Counted from the stretch's first letter, positions 21,061 to 31,792 are shown. The stretch is 64,000 nucleotides of DNA from Prorocentrum cordatum (GCA_963575745.1 CAUYUJ010015503.1:1-64000); one strand, 5' to 3'. Program-made: numbers and translations. The notes: generated by a model from the sequence alone, not told the origin.

Positions 21061-21247
21061 GGCAGGGTGTGGGCTCCTCGCCATCGCTTGGAGGTCCATT
21101 CCCTGTGTTTTTGTTCGGTCTCGTGCGTGGTTTTTTTCGCCAAATGATCAAGGATGCTCCTCGATGGCCCTCGCCGAAGGAAAAATGCACACGTCCGAGC
21201 GATGCCAAGCGCAGGGGCGTGCGAAAAGGCAGGGTGTGGGCTCTGCT
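21045..21247. mobile_element. IR-3 inverted-repeat element flanked by 35-bp direct repeats, copy 1
   Basis: The core 21080-21206 has ends GCCATCGCTTGGAGGTCC and, in reverse, GGCATCGCTCGGACGTGTGC, with an internal TCGTGCGTG, T-run and CTCGCCGAAGGAAAAA. The core is bracketed by imperfect 35-bp direct repeats (21045-21080 and 21211-21247) both containing GGGGCGTGCGA and AAGGCAGGGTGTGGGCTC. Related cores are at 36067, 36718 and 36885. It lies just upstream of exon A of the minus-strand gene and could itself be intronic. Confidence 0.7.
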
Positions 21248-22544
21248 AAAACATCTCCGAGAGGCTGTGGACACTTTTGTGGACTCTCTGACGGCCCCAA
21301 CGCACCTGGCCGCCGCTTATTCTCTGACCGCCAACGACGCACTTCGGAACACCTCGGAAAGGATCGCATTTGCGAATGTACTCTCACTTGCTTGTTGCAG
21401 AATGGGCCTGACGAGTATCGAAACGCTTCGTCTGTTTTGATTAGCCGTCGCACAAGAATGACCCCACGAACACCGGAGAAACGATTGGAGGTGAGAGCCT
21501 AGGTGGACAGAAACCCAGCATAGTTCGAAAGATGTGAAGAGGAAGAGGCGGGTGACGAACAGAGTGACGGGCACTCCTTAGCACGAGAACAGGGTCATGA
21601 TGCGATTAGCTCAGGATACGTTCTGGGAATTGCGGAGTTGCGAGCTGCCCCTGGCTATTTGTACTCGGTCATTCGTCCCTGACCGCGCGGGAGGACAAGA
21701 CCACGAGACCAAATCCTTGTTATTCCCGATACCGCCCGTGACTGGCGCCCCTCCCCCACGATTCGTGCAAGCGCTACCTGCAATCCTTAAACACTCCCAC
21801 ACGGCGCTGGCGCGAAGCGTGACGTGACCAGCACCGTCCCCCCCACCTTTGGTGATGCCTTTTCTCGCCAGGGGATACAGCAACGGCCTCAAAAAAAACC
21901 GGAAATCCTTGATCGCATCATGACTCGTGCCTTCTGCACCCCTTGAACTCTTCGAGTAAGGGATCGACTATATAAGCGATTCACCCCAAATTGATGTGTC
22001 CGTGGAATCCATTGGACATGCGTCGGATGTTCATGCTCCTAAAATCTACGAACATGCTACGTACATGACCAGACGAGAAAAAGGCCCATGCCGGCGCACG
22101 TGAACTCTGCAGCCGACCCCCTGCTCGAGTTCTTCTGCGGCCCCGAGCCTTCACCGGCGGCACCACCGGCCCGCTGGACTTGGGGGACGCGGACGGCGGC
22201 CTCTGGCCGAAGGCCACCGTGGGCGGGTCGCTCCGCTTCCACAGCGCCCGCGGCGCGGGGCTGAGCCGGCCGGAGCCGCGGGTTCCTCCGCGCGGGCGCC
22301 CGGCGCCCGGGCGTGCCGCACCCCGGCGAAGGGGCCCTCGTTCCCCGTCCTTCCTCCGCCGCCTCCACCTGGGCATCGTCTTGGGGCGGAGGGCTCAGGG
22401 TGAAATCCGTGTGTGCTCCTGCACCTCGAAGATCAGGCCGTCTTGTGTGTCACCTTGTGCAGAGTCAGGCCTCGAGGATCTCTATCGGAACGGCATTTCA
22501 GAAGTCCACCCTTCGCCCTCCACCCAAAGAGAATGCTCGGCCCG
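21248..22544. other. Region without assigned gene; one exon-like piece on plus
   Basis: The stretch 21248-22090 is lower in GC and has no convincing frame. At 22110-22270 plus, two adjacent frames give protein-like sequence: PLLEFFCGPEP, then after an apparent frame change FTGGTTGPLDLGDADGGLWP and KATVGGSLRFHSARG. This may be a decayed exon, but no start, splice site or family can be shown. A TATA-like CTATATAAG at about 21969 is not assigned a function. Confidence 0.3.
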
Positions 22545-22885
22545 CTTCCCTCGCGCTCTGCAGCCCCCCCCCCCTCGCTCCCGATCGTTTTTGCCTCGGG
22601 GGGGTGGGGAAATGCTCCCCATCCTTCCTCCTCCGCCTCCTCTTCCCTCGCGCTCTTCAGCCGCCCCCTTCTCGCTCGTCTCGGGAGGGGGGGGGAGCGT
22701 GCGAGTGCCCTGGCTCCCGATCGTTTTTGTTTCCTCGGGGCGGGCCCCTGATGTCCATCCTCCCTCCGCCGCCTCCTCTCCCCTCGCGCTCTTCAGCCCC
22801 CCTCCCCTCGCTCGTATCGTCGCGGGGGGCTGGGGCGGGCGCCCGGGCACCCGATCGTTTTTCTCCTCGGGGCTGGGCAGCCGAT
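22545..22885 (+). repeat. Tandem repeat, about 135 bp, 3 units
   Basis: The landmark CCGATCGTTTTT recurs at about 22581, 22717 and 22851, followed by CTCGGGG. CCTCGCGCTCT and CAGCCCCCC blocks precede it. Between landmarks the GC-rich sequence is diverged. Non-coding. Confidence 0.8.
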
Positions 22886-24090
22886 CGCGCAAGTGGTTCC
22901 CCCGCGGAGGGGTGGGAGGCTCTGCGACTCTGCTCGGCGCGGCGAGCCCCGTGCGTGCAGCGAATAGAGTTAACCCGTGCAGAAAGGATGCGCGCTAAGG
23001 ATGCAAGTATGCAAGGGCCTTGGACGCCCAATTCGATGCTCTTCGAGCGGGGCGCGGCCAACGAACGTGGCGAAGGATGGACCGAGGGGGCAAGGATGCA
23101 AGGGTAACCTTGGGAAGGCTGCCCATCCTTACTATGCGGGTTGACTGTACTCCGAGCGCGTCTCGCTGGGGAAGTCTGTCTGTGAGCATCTGGGTGTGAG
23201 AGCGAGTCTGCTTAGACAACGGGCGCGACAACGACGACGTCGACGGCGACGACATCAACGACGTCCTCCGCCTGTGGACACCTTCCCGGAGAGATGGTGG
23301 GCAGTCCTCGTGCGCTTCTCACTGCGGCAATTCGGGCAAGCGCGCATGGGATTGCTACGCCCGCTCTGTGGCGTGCTACTCGCGGCGCGACTCCTGAGTG
23401 CCCCCCCGCGGGGTATCCAAATGCCAAGCCTGCTGCATCGCAGTGAGCAGTGGACCACCAAAAAGAAGCAGTCTGGGGGTGCCTTTGACCGCGGCGTGGG
23501 TCAGCGCCGCTGCGAACATAAGTATTTCTTTCTTGGAGAGGGGCCAGCCCTCACTTGGTGGAGGCGGAGGAGGAGCCGACAGGGGAAATGGCCCGAGCAC
23601 ACGATAGCAGCAGAGTGCGCCAGCACGCACATCGTATAATGACGTACTGCCACTGCCATTGATGAACAACGCCAAGGCGAATGAATGGCATGAGTTGGCA
23701 GCGTGGTTCACAGTCCCTTCTTGCGGCGTACACGGCACTTCCACGTTAAGAGTCACCCCGACCCCAACAACCTAGACTTCCGACGTCATGAAGCCGCCAA
23801 CCGCCAGAGCTCTCGACCCCTTCCCCAGGACATTTCGCTCGCCCTGGATACTTTTGTGGCGGCCTCCGAACGTCCAAGGGTTCGGTGAACCTCCAGCGCC
23901 ATCTTGTCCGAGCCGCCAACGGGTCTGGGCCACTGGCAGGCGCCCGCCCAAGGACCCCGCCCCCCGCCCCCGAACGTCTGACACGATCCCGGCCCTGCAG
24001 ACCCGTCCAGTGGAGAGGTTCCCAGGCAAGAACGTGCAATCTCCCCCTTCCTCTTCCTCCTCCTCCTCCTGCCAGACTAGCACCAGGTAA
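22886..24090. other. Region without recognised gene
   Basis: Mostly unique sequence with a short GAC-type run at about 23225-23265. Open frames exist but show no domain, and none continues into the LINE with homology. The last 150 bases before the LINE are C-rich. Nothing further can be supported. Confidence 0.45.
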
Positions 24091-25723
24091 GCGTATTTGG
24101 GCCAAGAGTACACCGTGGGCAAAGCAGTTCGTCTCAGACATGAATGACCTTGCGAGCACGGATCCTGACATACATGCATGGTGGCACGCGCGCGCGAACG
24201 ACATTAGCGTGTTCGACCCCAGCACAGAGGAATACAGCATGTGGATCAGGACAGACCCGAGCATCATGAATAGCGCAGCAAGAGAATGGGCAAAGAGCAG
24301 ACCAGAGGAGCCAGAAGAAGACATGAGGGAGCCAGAGGAAGTTGAGAAACCCTTTTGGTGCGACTTCAGGGGACTGAACGAGGAGACGGGCGAGGAGGAG
24401 GTATGTGGGTGTCGTTTTCGATCGCACGCAGCACTTGCAGCACATAAGAGGGAATACCATCGTCTCGAACCACTACTGCGCAAACTAGTTGTAAGCAACC
24501 AGTGCCCGTGGTGTAGGTCTACTTTCTCGACACGTAAGATAGCGACAGACCACGTAGTACGAGCAGCGACACAGCACGGAGTTTGCCACGTGGATCATTC
24601 TAGATGGGTACACCCTGTGATCGAGCCAGCAGATCTGTCATGCAGCATTTGTGAGTATCAAGCGAAAGACTTCGACGACTTCCAGACACACGTTACCCTC
24701 CATCACCCAGGGCCTGTAGGTGTACTACACACAAGGCAACATGATGAGCTGGAGGGCGAAGAGGACGCTGGGCGGGGAGGCAGCAGCGTCGGGAGGGGCA
24801 GCGGCCTCGGCGGCAGCAGCTTCGGGTGGAGGGCATGCAGCAAAGGGGGCAGGCGGCAGGGGAGCCAAGTCAGCAAAGCAGCACAACGTGGCCGCAGCCC
24901 CCGAGCTTCAATCAGCAGTCGTTTCACTACAGAAACTGGCCCTGAAGACAGCCGCCGACCAGAGAGAGATGTCGAACACAGTTTTCGAGTTCTGGATTCT
25001 GCCCTACCTGGCGCCGCCTGTGCAGGCGGGGTTGGAAGCCGGCTTGGCGTATCACGAAACCGTGCGCTCGATCGGCAAAGGACACAACCAGGGCCCCCCC
25101 CACTCCCACGTCGCCGCAGGGTTCTTAGAGAGCGCTCACGGCAGCCTGAACGAGGCAGACCAGCACGAAGGACCAGCAAAGCAAGTACTAGGAGAACTGA
25201 TGCAGGTCATGGGCAGCGAGCACGGCATGCAAATCACCAACGAAATATTTCGAGTGTTCCGCCTGAAAGAGACCTACAAGCCAGATGGGGTCGAGGACGC
25301 AGCTCGGAAGGTGAAATTACAGTACAGTATGAACATGCAGCCAGACCTTCGCACGACCCTCCAGCTCGCCACCAAGCAGGGCCAGGAGGTCCCCACAGTC
25401 CCGTCCACGATCGACATGCGCGCGCTGCAGGCAGCGTTCAACTTAGTACTGACCAAGCATCGGGGGGCCAGGCCAGTGGGACCAGGACCTCGCACGGAGC
25501 TCGAGCGCGCAGTCGAGAGGCAGCTCCGCAATTTACAGAGGCAGTGATTGCACAAGCGGAGATACTAGCACGAGACCCACAGAAGTTGACCAATATGTAT
25601 CGGTTACTTGATGGGGGATCTGAGCGCGTGCGACACATAGTGCAAGCAGTAGAATTCGTTCGTGCCCGAATGGCCAGCACCACAGCCAAGTACGTTCAGG
25701 GAAGTGGGTCTGGGTCTAAATAA
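23885..25723 (+). CDS. LINE polyprotein C-terminal part with C2H2-type zinc fingers (truncated)
   Basis: Homology to the other LINE starts around 24107 (STPWAKQF); the frame upstream of that is unrelated, Pro-rich and probably not part of the element. Three cysteine/histidine motifs follow. The first begins WCDFRGLNEE and continues CGCRFRSHAALAAHKREYH. The second begins NQCPWCRSTF (near 24500). The third is a classical C2H2, CSICEYQAKDFDDFQTHVTL followed by HH (near 24643). Such fingers in LINEs bind the element RNA or target DNA. After the fingers the frame stays open for about 800 bases although the conserved protein there is encoded in the +1 frame; it becomes protein-like again at 25548-25723 (AEILARDPQKLTNMYRLLDG) and ends with a stop. 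Confidence 0.65.
   Translation: MNLQRHLVRAANGSGPLAGARPRTPPPAPERLTRSRPCRPVQWRGSQARTCNLPLPLPPPPPARLAPGKRIWAKSTPWAKQFVSDMNDLASTDPDIHAWWHARANDISVFDPSTEEYSMWIRTDPSIMNSAAREWAKSRPEEPEEDMREPEEVEKPFWCDFRGLNEETGEEEVCGCRFRSHAALAAHKREYHRLEPLLRKLVVSNQCPWCRSTFSTRKIATDHVVRAATQHGVCHVDHSRWVHPVIEPADLSCSICEYQAKDFDDFQTHVTLHHPGPVGVLHTRQHDELEGEEDAGRGGSSVGRGSGLGGSSFGWRACSKGGRRQGSQVSKAAQRGRSPRASISSRFTTETGPEDSRRPERDVEHSFRVLDSALPGAACAGGVGSRLGVSRNRALDRQRTQPGPPPLPRRRRVLRERSRQPERGRPARRTSKASTRRTDAGHGQRARHANHQRNISSVPPERDLQARWGRGRSSEGEITVQYEHAARPSHDPPARHQAGPGGPHSPVHDRHARAAGSVQLSTDQASGGQASGTRTSHGARARSREAAPQFTEAVIAQAEILARDPQKLTNMYRLLDGGSERVRHIVQAVEFVRARMASTTAKYVQGSGSGSK
24720..25547 (+). CDS. LINE second ORF in +1 overlap, conserved unknown protein
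   Basis: This frame of about 275 codons begins inside the post-finger region and is in +1 phase relative to the finger frame. After an Ala/Gly-rich leader it contains blocks shared with the minus-strand copy at 43201-44082: LQKLALKTAADQREM (LHKLALRTSQEARDL), FWILPYL (FWLLPIT), GPPHSHVAAGFLES (GPPRIHAALSMLKA), EHGMQITNEIFR (EHGPVVLAETIL), TYKPDGVEDA (TYKKDGMEDA) and GPRTELERAVERQLRNLQRQ at the C-terminus. It is predicted to be largely helical. Function unknown; either a +1 frameshift product or an independently started ORF. The first ATG positions are only nominal. Confidence 0.75.
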   Translation: MYYTQGNMMSWRAKRTLGGEAAASGGAAASAAAASGGGHAAKGAGGRGAKSAKQHNVAAAPELQSAVVSLQKLALKTAADQREMSNTVFEFWILPYLAPPVQAGLEAGLAYHETVRSIGKGHNQGPPHSHVAAGFLESAHGSLNEADQHEGPAKQVLGELMQVMGSEHGMQITNEIFRVFRLKETYKPDGVEDAARKVKLQYSMNMQPDLRTTLQLATKQGQEVPTVPSTIDMRALQAAFNLVLTKHRGARPVGPGPRTELERAVERQLRNLQRQ

Positions 25724-25879
25724 TTTGTTACGGGGTCCACATCTTTAGTGCGCACCTCATCTACTACACAGATATGACTACTCGAGGGAGCTGTCATTCA
25801 CATGAGGGTATTAGGAGGTCGTCCTTAGCCTTTTCCTCGAGCTTTCTGGAGAGCGCAAGGCACCAGCACGCCCAGCACC

Positions 25880-26323
25880 ATGGCCAGTGGATCCTCTGCA
25901 CGTGCTCCGACCCCGAAAGCAGCTCCGAGGCCTCGTCCTACGACAGTTGCCCGTGGAGCGGAGGCAGATGACTACATACAGACGGCCAAGATGACCCACG
26001 TCACTGCAGCTCAGCGCATCAAGCAACACCAGTCCATCATGATCGGTGAATACTCTCGCATGACGGCAAGCCTCAGATCGAGCGAAGCACAATTCAGTGT
26101 GCTTAGGAACTTGAGGTTTGAGGACTCCGAGGATGAACGGGAGCGTGTGATCCTGGTGCGCAATCTCTCGTCCCAGATCGAGTATATTAAGCACCAGAGG
26201 GACATAATCTCGCAGCTCCTTGAGAATTTCGACACGAAGAGTCCCAGCGTTGTAGAGCATAGCTATGTGCCAGATCCAGATGGGGATGGTGCCAGTGAGG
26301 TGAGAGGCAGTGCGAGGCAGTAG
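25880..26323 (+). CDS. Small downstream ORF of the truncated LINE, unknown helical protein
   Basis: This 147-codon frame starts ATG-GCC and has a low-complexity Ala/Pro/Arg leader. A well-balanced helical part follows (DDYIQTAKMTHVTAAQRIKQ, RMTASLRSSEAQFSVLRNLR and RNLSSQIEYIKHQRDIISQL). Its composition is clearly protein-like and unlike the surrounding repeats. It follows the finger frame by about 150 bases and could be a third ORF of the element or an unrelated gene exon. No matching module was found in the 42.6 kb copy, whose corresponding region encodes a different sequence. Family unknown. Confidence 0.5.
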   Translation: MASGSSARAPTPKAAPRPRPTTVARGAEADDYIQTAKMTHVTAAQRIKQHQSIMIGEYSRMTASLRSSEAQFSVLRNLRFEDSEDERERVILVRNLSSQIEYIKHQRDIISQLLENFDTKSPSVVEHSYVPDPDGDGASEVRGSARQ

Positions 26324-26330
26324 TATCTTG

Positions 26331-26835
26331 CACGTGCACGTGTGTCTTGCCCTCCCTCCCCCCTGCCTTCCCGAGAGAGTGCCCCTTCCCTCCCCCCGCC
26401 TCCCCCCCCCGCTCTACTACTACGACGTGCAGTGCTGCGACTTCCAGTGGGAGCGCCGGCGCCGCGCGCAGCGGGGGAGGAGGATTTAAAACATCGTGAT
26501 TTTTTTCTCGGCTTGCAGAGTGCAGTGAGCCAGCAGAGTGCAGCGAGCGAGCGTGGCCCACAGAGGTTAGCTCGCTCGCTCCCCAGTTTTGGTTCCCCCA
26601 TCAGTGCTTGCTCAGTTTGGGGTCTGGGCGAGAGGTCTGGCCCCAGGCAGTGCTTGCATCGGTGGAGGATTTGAGGCTGCAAGGGGGAGCCCCTGCTGGA
26701 GCGGGGCCGCTTCCAGCAACAGCTGGCGCGCCTCCCGCGGGCGGCGGAGGTGACGATACCCACAGTTGCAGTAGCTCACTGTCCTAGGGGCTTGATGTGC
26801 TGTTAAGTCATCGACTCATGGCCCCCAACGGCTCC
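26331..26835. other. Region without recognised gene
   Basis: GC-rich unique sequence with a short repeated AGAGTGCAG-GAGC motif near 26520-26560. No coding frame is convincing. Confidence 0.45.
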
Positions 26836-27480
26836 ACCACCACCACCACCTCCTCCTCGTCCTCGTCGTCAGCCGTCCTCCTCCTCCTCCTCCTCCTCCT
26901 CTTCCTCCGGTCCTCCTCCTCCTCCTCTTCCTCCTTCCTCCTCCTCCTCTCCTCCCTCCCCTCCTCCTCCTCCTCCTCCTCGTCCTCGTCCTCGTCGTCT
27001 CTCCTCTCCTCCTCCTCCTCCTCCCCTCCTCCTCCTTCCTCTCCCTCCTCCTCCTCCTCCTCCTCCTCCCCGTCCTCTTCCTCGTCCTCCTCCTCTTCTC
27101 CTCCTCCTCTCCTCCTCCTCTCCTCCTCCTCCCCTCCCCTCCTCCTCCTCCTCCTCCTCCTCCTCCTCCTCCTCCTCCTTTTCTCCTCCTCCTCCTCCTT
27201 CTCCTCCTCCTCGTCCTCGTCCTCGTCCTCGTCGTCAGCCTCGTCCTCCTCCTCCTCCTCCTCCTCTCCTCTCCTCCTCCTCCTCCTCTCCTCCTCCTCC
27301 TCCTCCCTCTCCTCCTCCTCCTCCTCCTCCTCCTCCCTCCTCCTCCTCCCCCTCCTCCTCCTATCCCTCCTCCTCCTCTACCTCCACCTCCCTCTCCCCC
27401 CATTCCTCGTTCTCCCCCAATTCTCCCCCCCTTCCCCCCCCCATTCCCCCTCCGTCCCCACACCCCTCCTCCCGCCGTCC
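26836..27480. repeat. (CTC)n array, about 640 bp
   Basis: One of the longest pyrimidine tracts of the window: CTC/TCC triplets with short CGTC, TTCT and CCCTCC interruptions. It gives poly-Ser, poly-Leu and poly-Pro frames on plus and poly-Arg/Gly frames on minus. Confidence 0.94.
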
Positions 27481-27689
27481 TTCCCCGCTCCTCGCCGCCC
27501 GCCTCCGCAGCGCCCCCCCTCGCTCTGGGCGGATGCCCGGTCCGCTGGCGCGGGGGCTCAGGCTGCGGCAGCGGTGCGCCTGGTCGGCAGCCCTGTCCTG
27601 CCTATTCGCGTTCCCATCCTCGTGTTGTTACTGCTCCTCCTGCTCAGCCGTTGCTCCTTATGCAGGTGAGCCAGCACTAACCCCAAGCA

Positions 27690-30600
27690 GCGTTTGTTCT
27701 AGCGGCCTCGTTTGTGCAACATATGTGAAGCGGCGCATGAGCTGCAGCACACGTGGTGCAATACATTATGTGCTCTAAATGATGTGCGATCCATGGTGCA
27801 ATCTAAGTGGTGCAGCCCATCACTTGTTCCACTTGATGTTGTCCACTCCAGTGCTCGCGCAAACATCCCACCCACCCACTCGCAACTTGATTTGCAAAAA
27901 CCCCGCGCGGAAGCGATTGCGATGAACGCTCGGTTTTAGCTGGTGCATCTCTGCGGCCGTGCTGGCCCGCGCATGCTCACGAGCGTAGCGGACAGGTAGT
28001 TTGGCGCGACCGACACGAACGCGGTGGTGCTGACCGCTCGGCGCATTCCAACGGCCACTTCAGTGCGAGTCGGCGACTTGGGCGGGCGCGGTATCATGGC
28101 AACGTCGACAACGATAGAAACGATGATGATGGTAGCGATGCTGGCGACGATGCTGACAGCGTCGACGGGGCAGCCAGTGACGGCGCCGATGGTGATCACG
28201 CCGACGACGATGACGGCGTCATGGCGTCGGTGGTGAAGGTTTCGGAAAAAGAGTTCGGAATGCGCGCGCGGCGGACGCGCGAGAGTGACCAATATGGTAT
28301 TATTTGACACGGAGCGCGCCACCCCAACACGCGCGCAAGGGTGTCCGAACGATTTCGACATGCGCGCGCGAAGCCTGTTACGTAGCAGGTCCGGAACATG
28401 TTGGAACCAACTTATGGGTTCTTAAGAAACAAGTTGTGTTTGAAGTCCGCGTTGCGAAACCATGCCTGTTGATATGCGTTTATTAAAACACTCGATTGTG
28501 AACTCCTTCCAGAACCGACGGTTTTTGAAGGATTTCGGCATGCGCGCGCGACGACGCGCGCGTGTGCACTTCGTCCCTTGTTTCCAAAGGGTTCTCGAAA
28601 ACTTCTGGCTTTTGATAAACGAGTGTGCGCGCATAGTACTTTTGCAAAGGATGGCGGGGAAGGGGGGTACCCGTCTGGCTGGGACAATATGAGTTCACAG
28701 TTCGGATGGAACGCAGGACAGAATCATATGTAAATTGCAATACGAAAGAAATGAATATTTGACCCGGGGGGTAAAACATATTTTGTTATTCATATGGAAG
28801 AATCTGCGTGGTGGCACCTACGCAGTGCGCACGGTAGGCGATGCAATCGACGTGATGCAACATAGGTGGTGCACTATATGGTGTGTATTATGCACGGTAC
28901 AGCGTACGTGATGCTATCTTTACGCGGTGCAATCTAGGTTGTGGGTTGAATCTCTGTTCGCACGGAGCTTTCCACTCCAATGCTCGCGCAAACATCCCAC
29001 CCACTCACCCGCAACTTGGCTTGCAAACCTCATGCGGCGGCGATTGCGATGAGTGCTTGGCGCTGGCTGGTGCATTTTTTCGGCCGCGCCAGCCCGCGCA
29101 TGCGCGAGCGCAGCGGCCAGGTACTTTGGCGCAACCGACACGGCCGCGGTGGTGCTGACCGCTCGGCACATCCCAGCGGGCACTTCAGTGCGAGTCGGCA
29201 ACTTGGGCGGGTGCGGTAATTATCATGACAACGTCGACAATTGTAGACACGATGATGATGATGATAGTAGCGATGTTGGTGACGACGCTGACAGCGACGG
29301 CGGCGCGGCCAGTGACGGCGCCAATGCCGCTCACGCCGACGACGATGACGGCGCTTTCGCGTCGGTGATGAAAATTTTAGGAGGAATTCGAAATGTGCGC
29401 GCGGCAGACGCGCGAGAGTGGCCCGCATGGTATTATTTGACACGGAGCGTGCCACCCCAGCACGCGCGCATGGGTGTCCGAACAATTTCGACACGCGCGC
29501 GCAAAGCCTGTCGGGTAGCCTTTTTTTCCGGATCATGTCGAAAACAACCGATGTTTTTTATAAAAAAAAGAATTCGCACGACCGCGCGCGCACCCAAGCT
29601 GTTGTTGGAAATCCGTGTTGCGAAACCATGTGTTTTGATTGGTGTTTGCGACACTCGATTTTGAAACCCTTCCGAAACCGACGGTTTTTGAAGGATTTCG
29701 GCATGCGCGCGCGGCGACGCGCGCGTGTGCACTTCGCCCCACTTTTCCAAAGGATTCCCGAACACTTATGATTATGATAAACGAGTGCGCGCGCATAGTG
29801 TTTTTGCAAAGGATGGCAGGGGGGCGATGCCGGTCTGGCTGGGACAGTATGAGTTCACAGTTCGGTTGGACGACGGGGCAGAATCATATGCAAATTGCAA
29901 TACGAAAAAATTAATATCTAACCGGGTGGTGGTGGTGGTAGAACATTTTTTGTTATAAAAAAGGAAATCTGTGTGGTGGAACCTACGCAGTGCGCAGGGT
30001 AGGCGATACAATCGACGTGGTGCGACATAGGTGGTGCACTATATGGTGTGTATTATATGCGGCAAAGTGTATGGGAGGCTATCTCTACGCGGTGCAATTT
30101 AGGTTATGCATTCAATCTCTGTTCGCAGTGAGTCATCCACTCCACTGCTCGCGCAAACATCCAACCTACCCACCCGCAGCTTGGCTTGCGAACCTCAGCG
30201 GCGGCGATTGCGATGAGTGCTTGGTGCTGGCTGGTGCATCTCCGCGGCCGCGCCAGCCCGCGCATGCGCGTGCGCAGCGGCCAAGTAGTTTGGCGCAACC
30301 GACACGGCCGCGGTGGTGCTGACCGCTCGGCACATCCCAACGGGCACTTCAGTGCGAGTCGGCAACTTGGGCGGGCGCGATATCATGGAACGTCGACAAG
30401 TGTAGACACGATGGCGATGATGACGATGCTGATGATGATAGCAGCGATGTTGGCGACGATGCTGACAGCGACGACGGCACGGCCAGTGACGGCGCCAATG
30501 TCGATCACTCCGACGACGATGACGGCGTCTTCGCGTCGGTGATGAAAGTTTTAGGAGGAATTCGACATGCGCGCGCGGCAGACGCGCGAGAGTGGCCCGC

Positions 30601-31600
30601 ATGGTATTATTTGACACGGAGCGTGCCAGCCCAGCACGCGCGCAAGGGTGTCCGAACCATTTCGGCATGCGTGCGCTCGAAGCCCGTTGGACAGCATTTC
30701 TGGAACATGTTGTAAAAGCAATGGTTTTCTTAATAATTCGCATGAACGCGCGCACGCTTTTGTTGAACATCCGTGTTGCGAAAAACTGAGGTGTTGTTTG
30801 TGTTTTGGACACTCGATGTTGGAACCTTTCCGGGTCCGGAAGTTTTTGACGGAGTTCGGCATGCGCGCGCGACGGCGCGCGCATGCACTTCGCCTCGTTT
30901 TTTGCAAAAGACTCTCGCGACGGCACGCGCGCAAGGGCGTTCGAACGATTTCGACAAACGCGCGCGCGAAGCCCGTTTGGTAGTATGATCTGAAAATATT
31001 GAAAGCAACCTATGGTTTCTTAAGAATTCGCAAGACGCGCGCGCACCCAAGTTGTTTGTGAAAATCCGTGTTGCGAAACCCTATGATTTAATATGTGTTC
31101 TGGACTCTCGCTTCTGAAATCCTTCCGAAACCTGGGGTTTTTGAAGGATTTCGGCATGCGCGCGCGACTACGCGCGCGTGCGCACTTTGTTTCGTTTTCT
31201 TTTTTTGTTGCAAGGGATTCTTGAACACTTCAAATGTTTGATAAACGAATGTGCGCGCATAGTGTTTGTTGCAAAGGATGGCGGGGGGGGCAATACCGGT
31301 TTGGCTGGGATTTTATGAATTCACAGGTAGGATGAACATTGGGTCAGAATTATATGTAAATCGCAATACGAGAAACAAATCATCTAACCCCAGGGGGGTG
31401 GGTGGTAGAACCCGTCTCCTTCTTAGAAAGGAGAATCGATGTGGCGCAATCGATGTTAGGCAACCGATGTTCAGCAGTAGACGGTGGTACCTGCGAAGTG
31501 CATTATACGCTGTGCACTATCGATACCCACACCTCCATGTAATGAACAATCGTTGTTGTACACTATAGGTGGTGCAATCAATGTTGTGCAATATATCGCG
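27690..31600 (+). repeat. Three-copy tandem array of a 1.1-1.2 kb unit
   Basis: The landmark CTCGCGCAAACATCC recurs at about 27854, 28983 and 30151 (spacings 1129 and 1168). Each unit runs through GGTGGTGCTGACCGCTCGGC, GCACTTCAGTGCGAGTCGGC, a GAT/GAC-rich part, TGGTATTATTTGACACGGAG, CATGCGCGCGCG palindromic sequence, AAACGAGTGTGCGCGCATAG and GGTGGTGCACTATATGGTG-type sequence. The third unit is extended by an internal duplication of the CATGCGCGCG block (30861 and 31156). Base composition is AT-richer than the surroundings. Confidence 0.88.
29220..29400 (+). other. Asp-rich frame conserved across the 1.1 kb units
   Basis: In unit 2 a frame encodes an Asp-rich stretch of about 45 residues (DDDDDSSDVGDDADSDGGAA, then DDDDGAFASVMKI). 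The same frame can be read in unit 1 (about 28095-28250) and unit 3 (about 30385-30560), ending DDDDGVMASVVKV and DDDDGVFASVMKV, with length differences that are multiples of three. Start, stop and the rest of a protein are not conserved, so this may be a coding exon in a tandem gene array or only a GAT/GAC-rich segment. Confidence 0.3.
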
Positions 31601-31634
31601 TGCGATATATGTTTCGCAGCCCATGTTCAGCCAT

Positions 31635-31718
31635 TTACGCGATGGGCGACGACGACGAAAACGACGACAACGACGAAAACGACGACGACGACGACGACGA
31701 AGACGACGACGACGACGA

Positions 31719-31791
<73 letters not shown>

Positions 31792-31792
31792 G
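31635..31792. repeat. (GAC)n array
   Basis: About 155 bp of GAC/ACG triplets with a few AAC and GAA at the start. It gives poly-Asp and poly-Thr frames on plus and poly-Val, poly-Ser frames on minus, not a gene. Confidence 0.95.

Larger units (their letters stand above)
24090..26330 (+). mobile_element. LINE (non-LTR retrotransposon), 5'-truncated copy
   Basis: The segment aligns at protein level with the 3' half of the element at 42.6-48 kb. It begins just before the TPWAKQ block that precedes the zinc fingers, so endonuclease and reverse transcriptase are absent; 5' truncation is typical of target-primed reverse transcription. Three frames follow: the finger frame, an overlapping +1 frame, and a further downstream frame. 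No poly(A) tail or flanking duplication could be identified, so the end at about 26330 is approximate. Confidence 0.8.

Noticed and set aside
21960-21985. TATA-box-like CTATATAAG
   Set aside because: No gene follows at a suitable distance, and dinoflagellate promoters generally lack a canonical TATA box.
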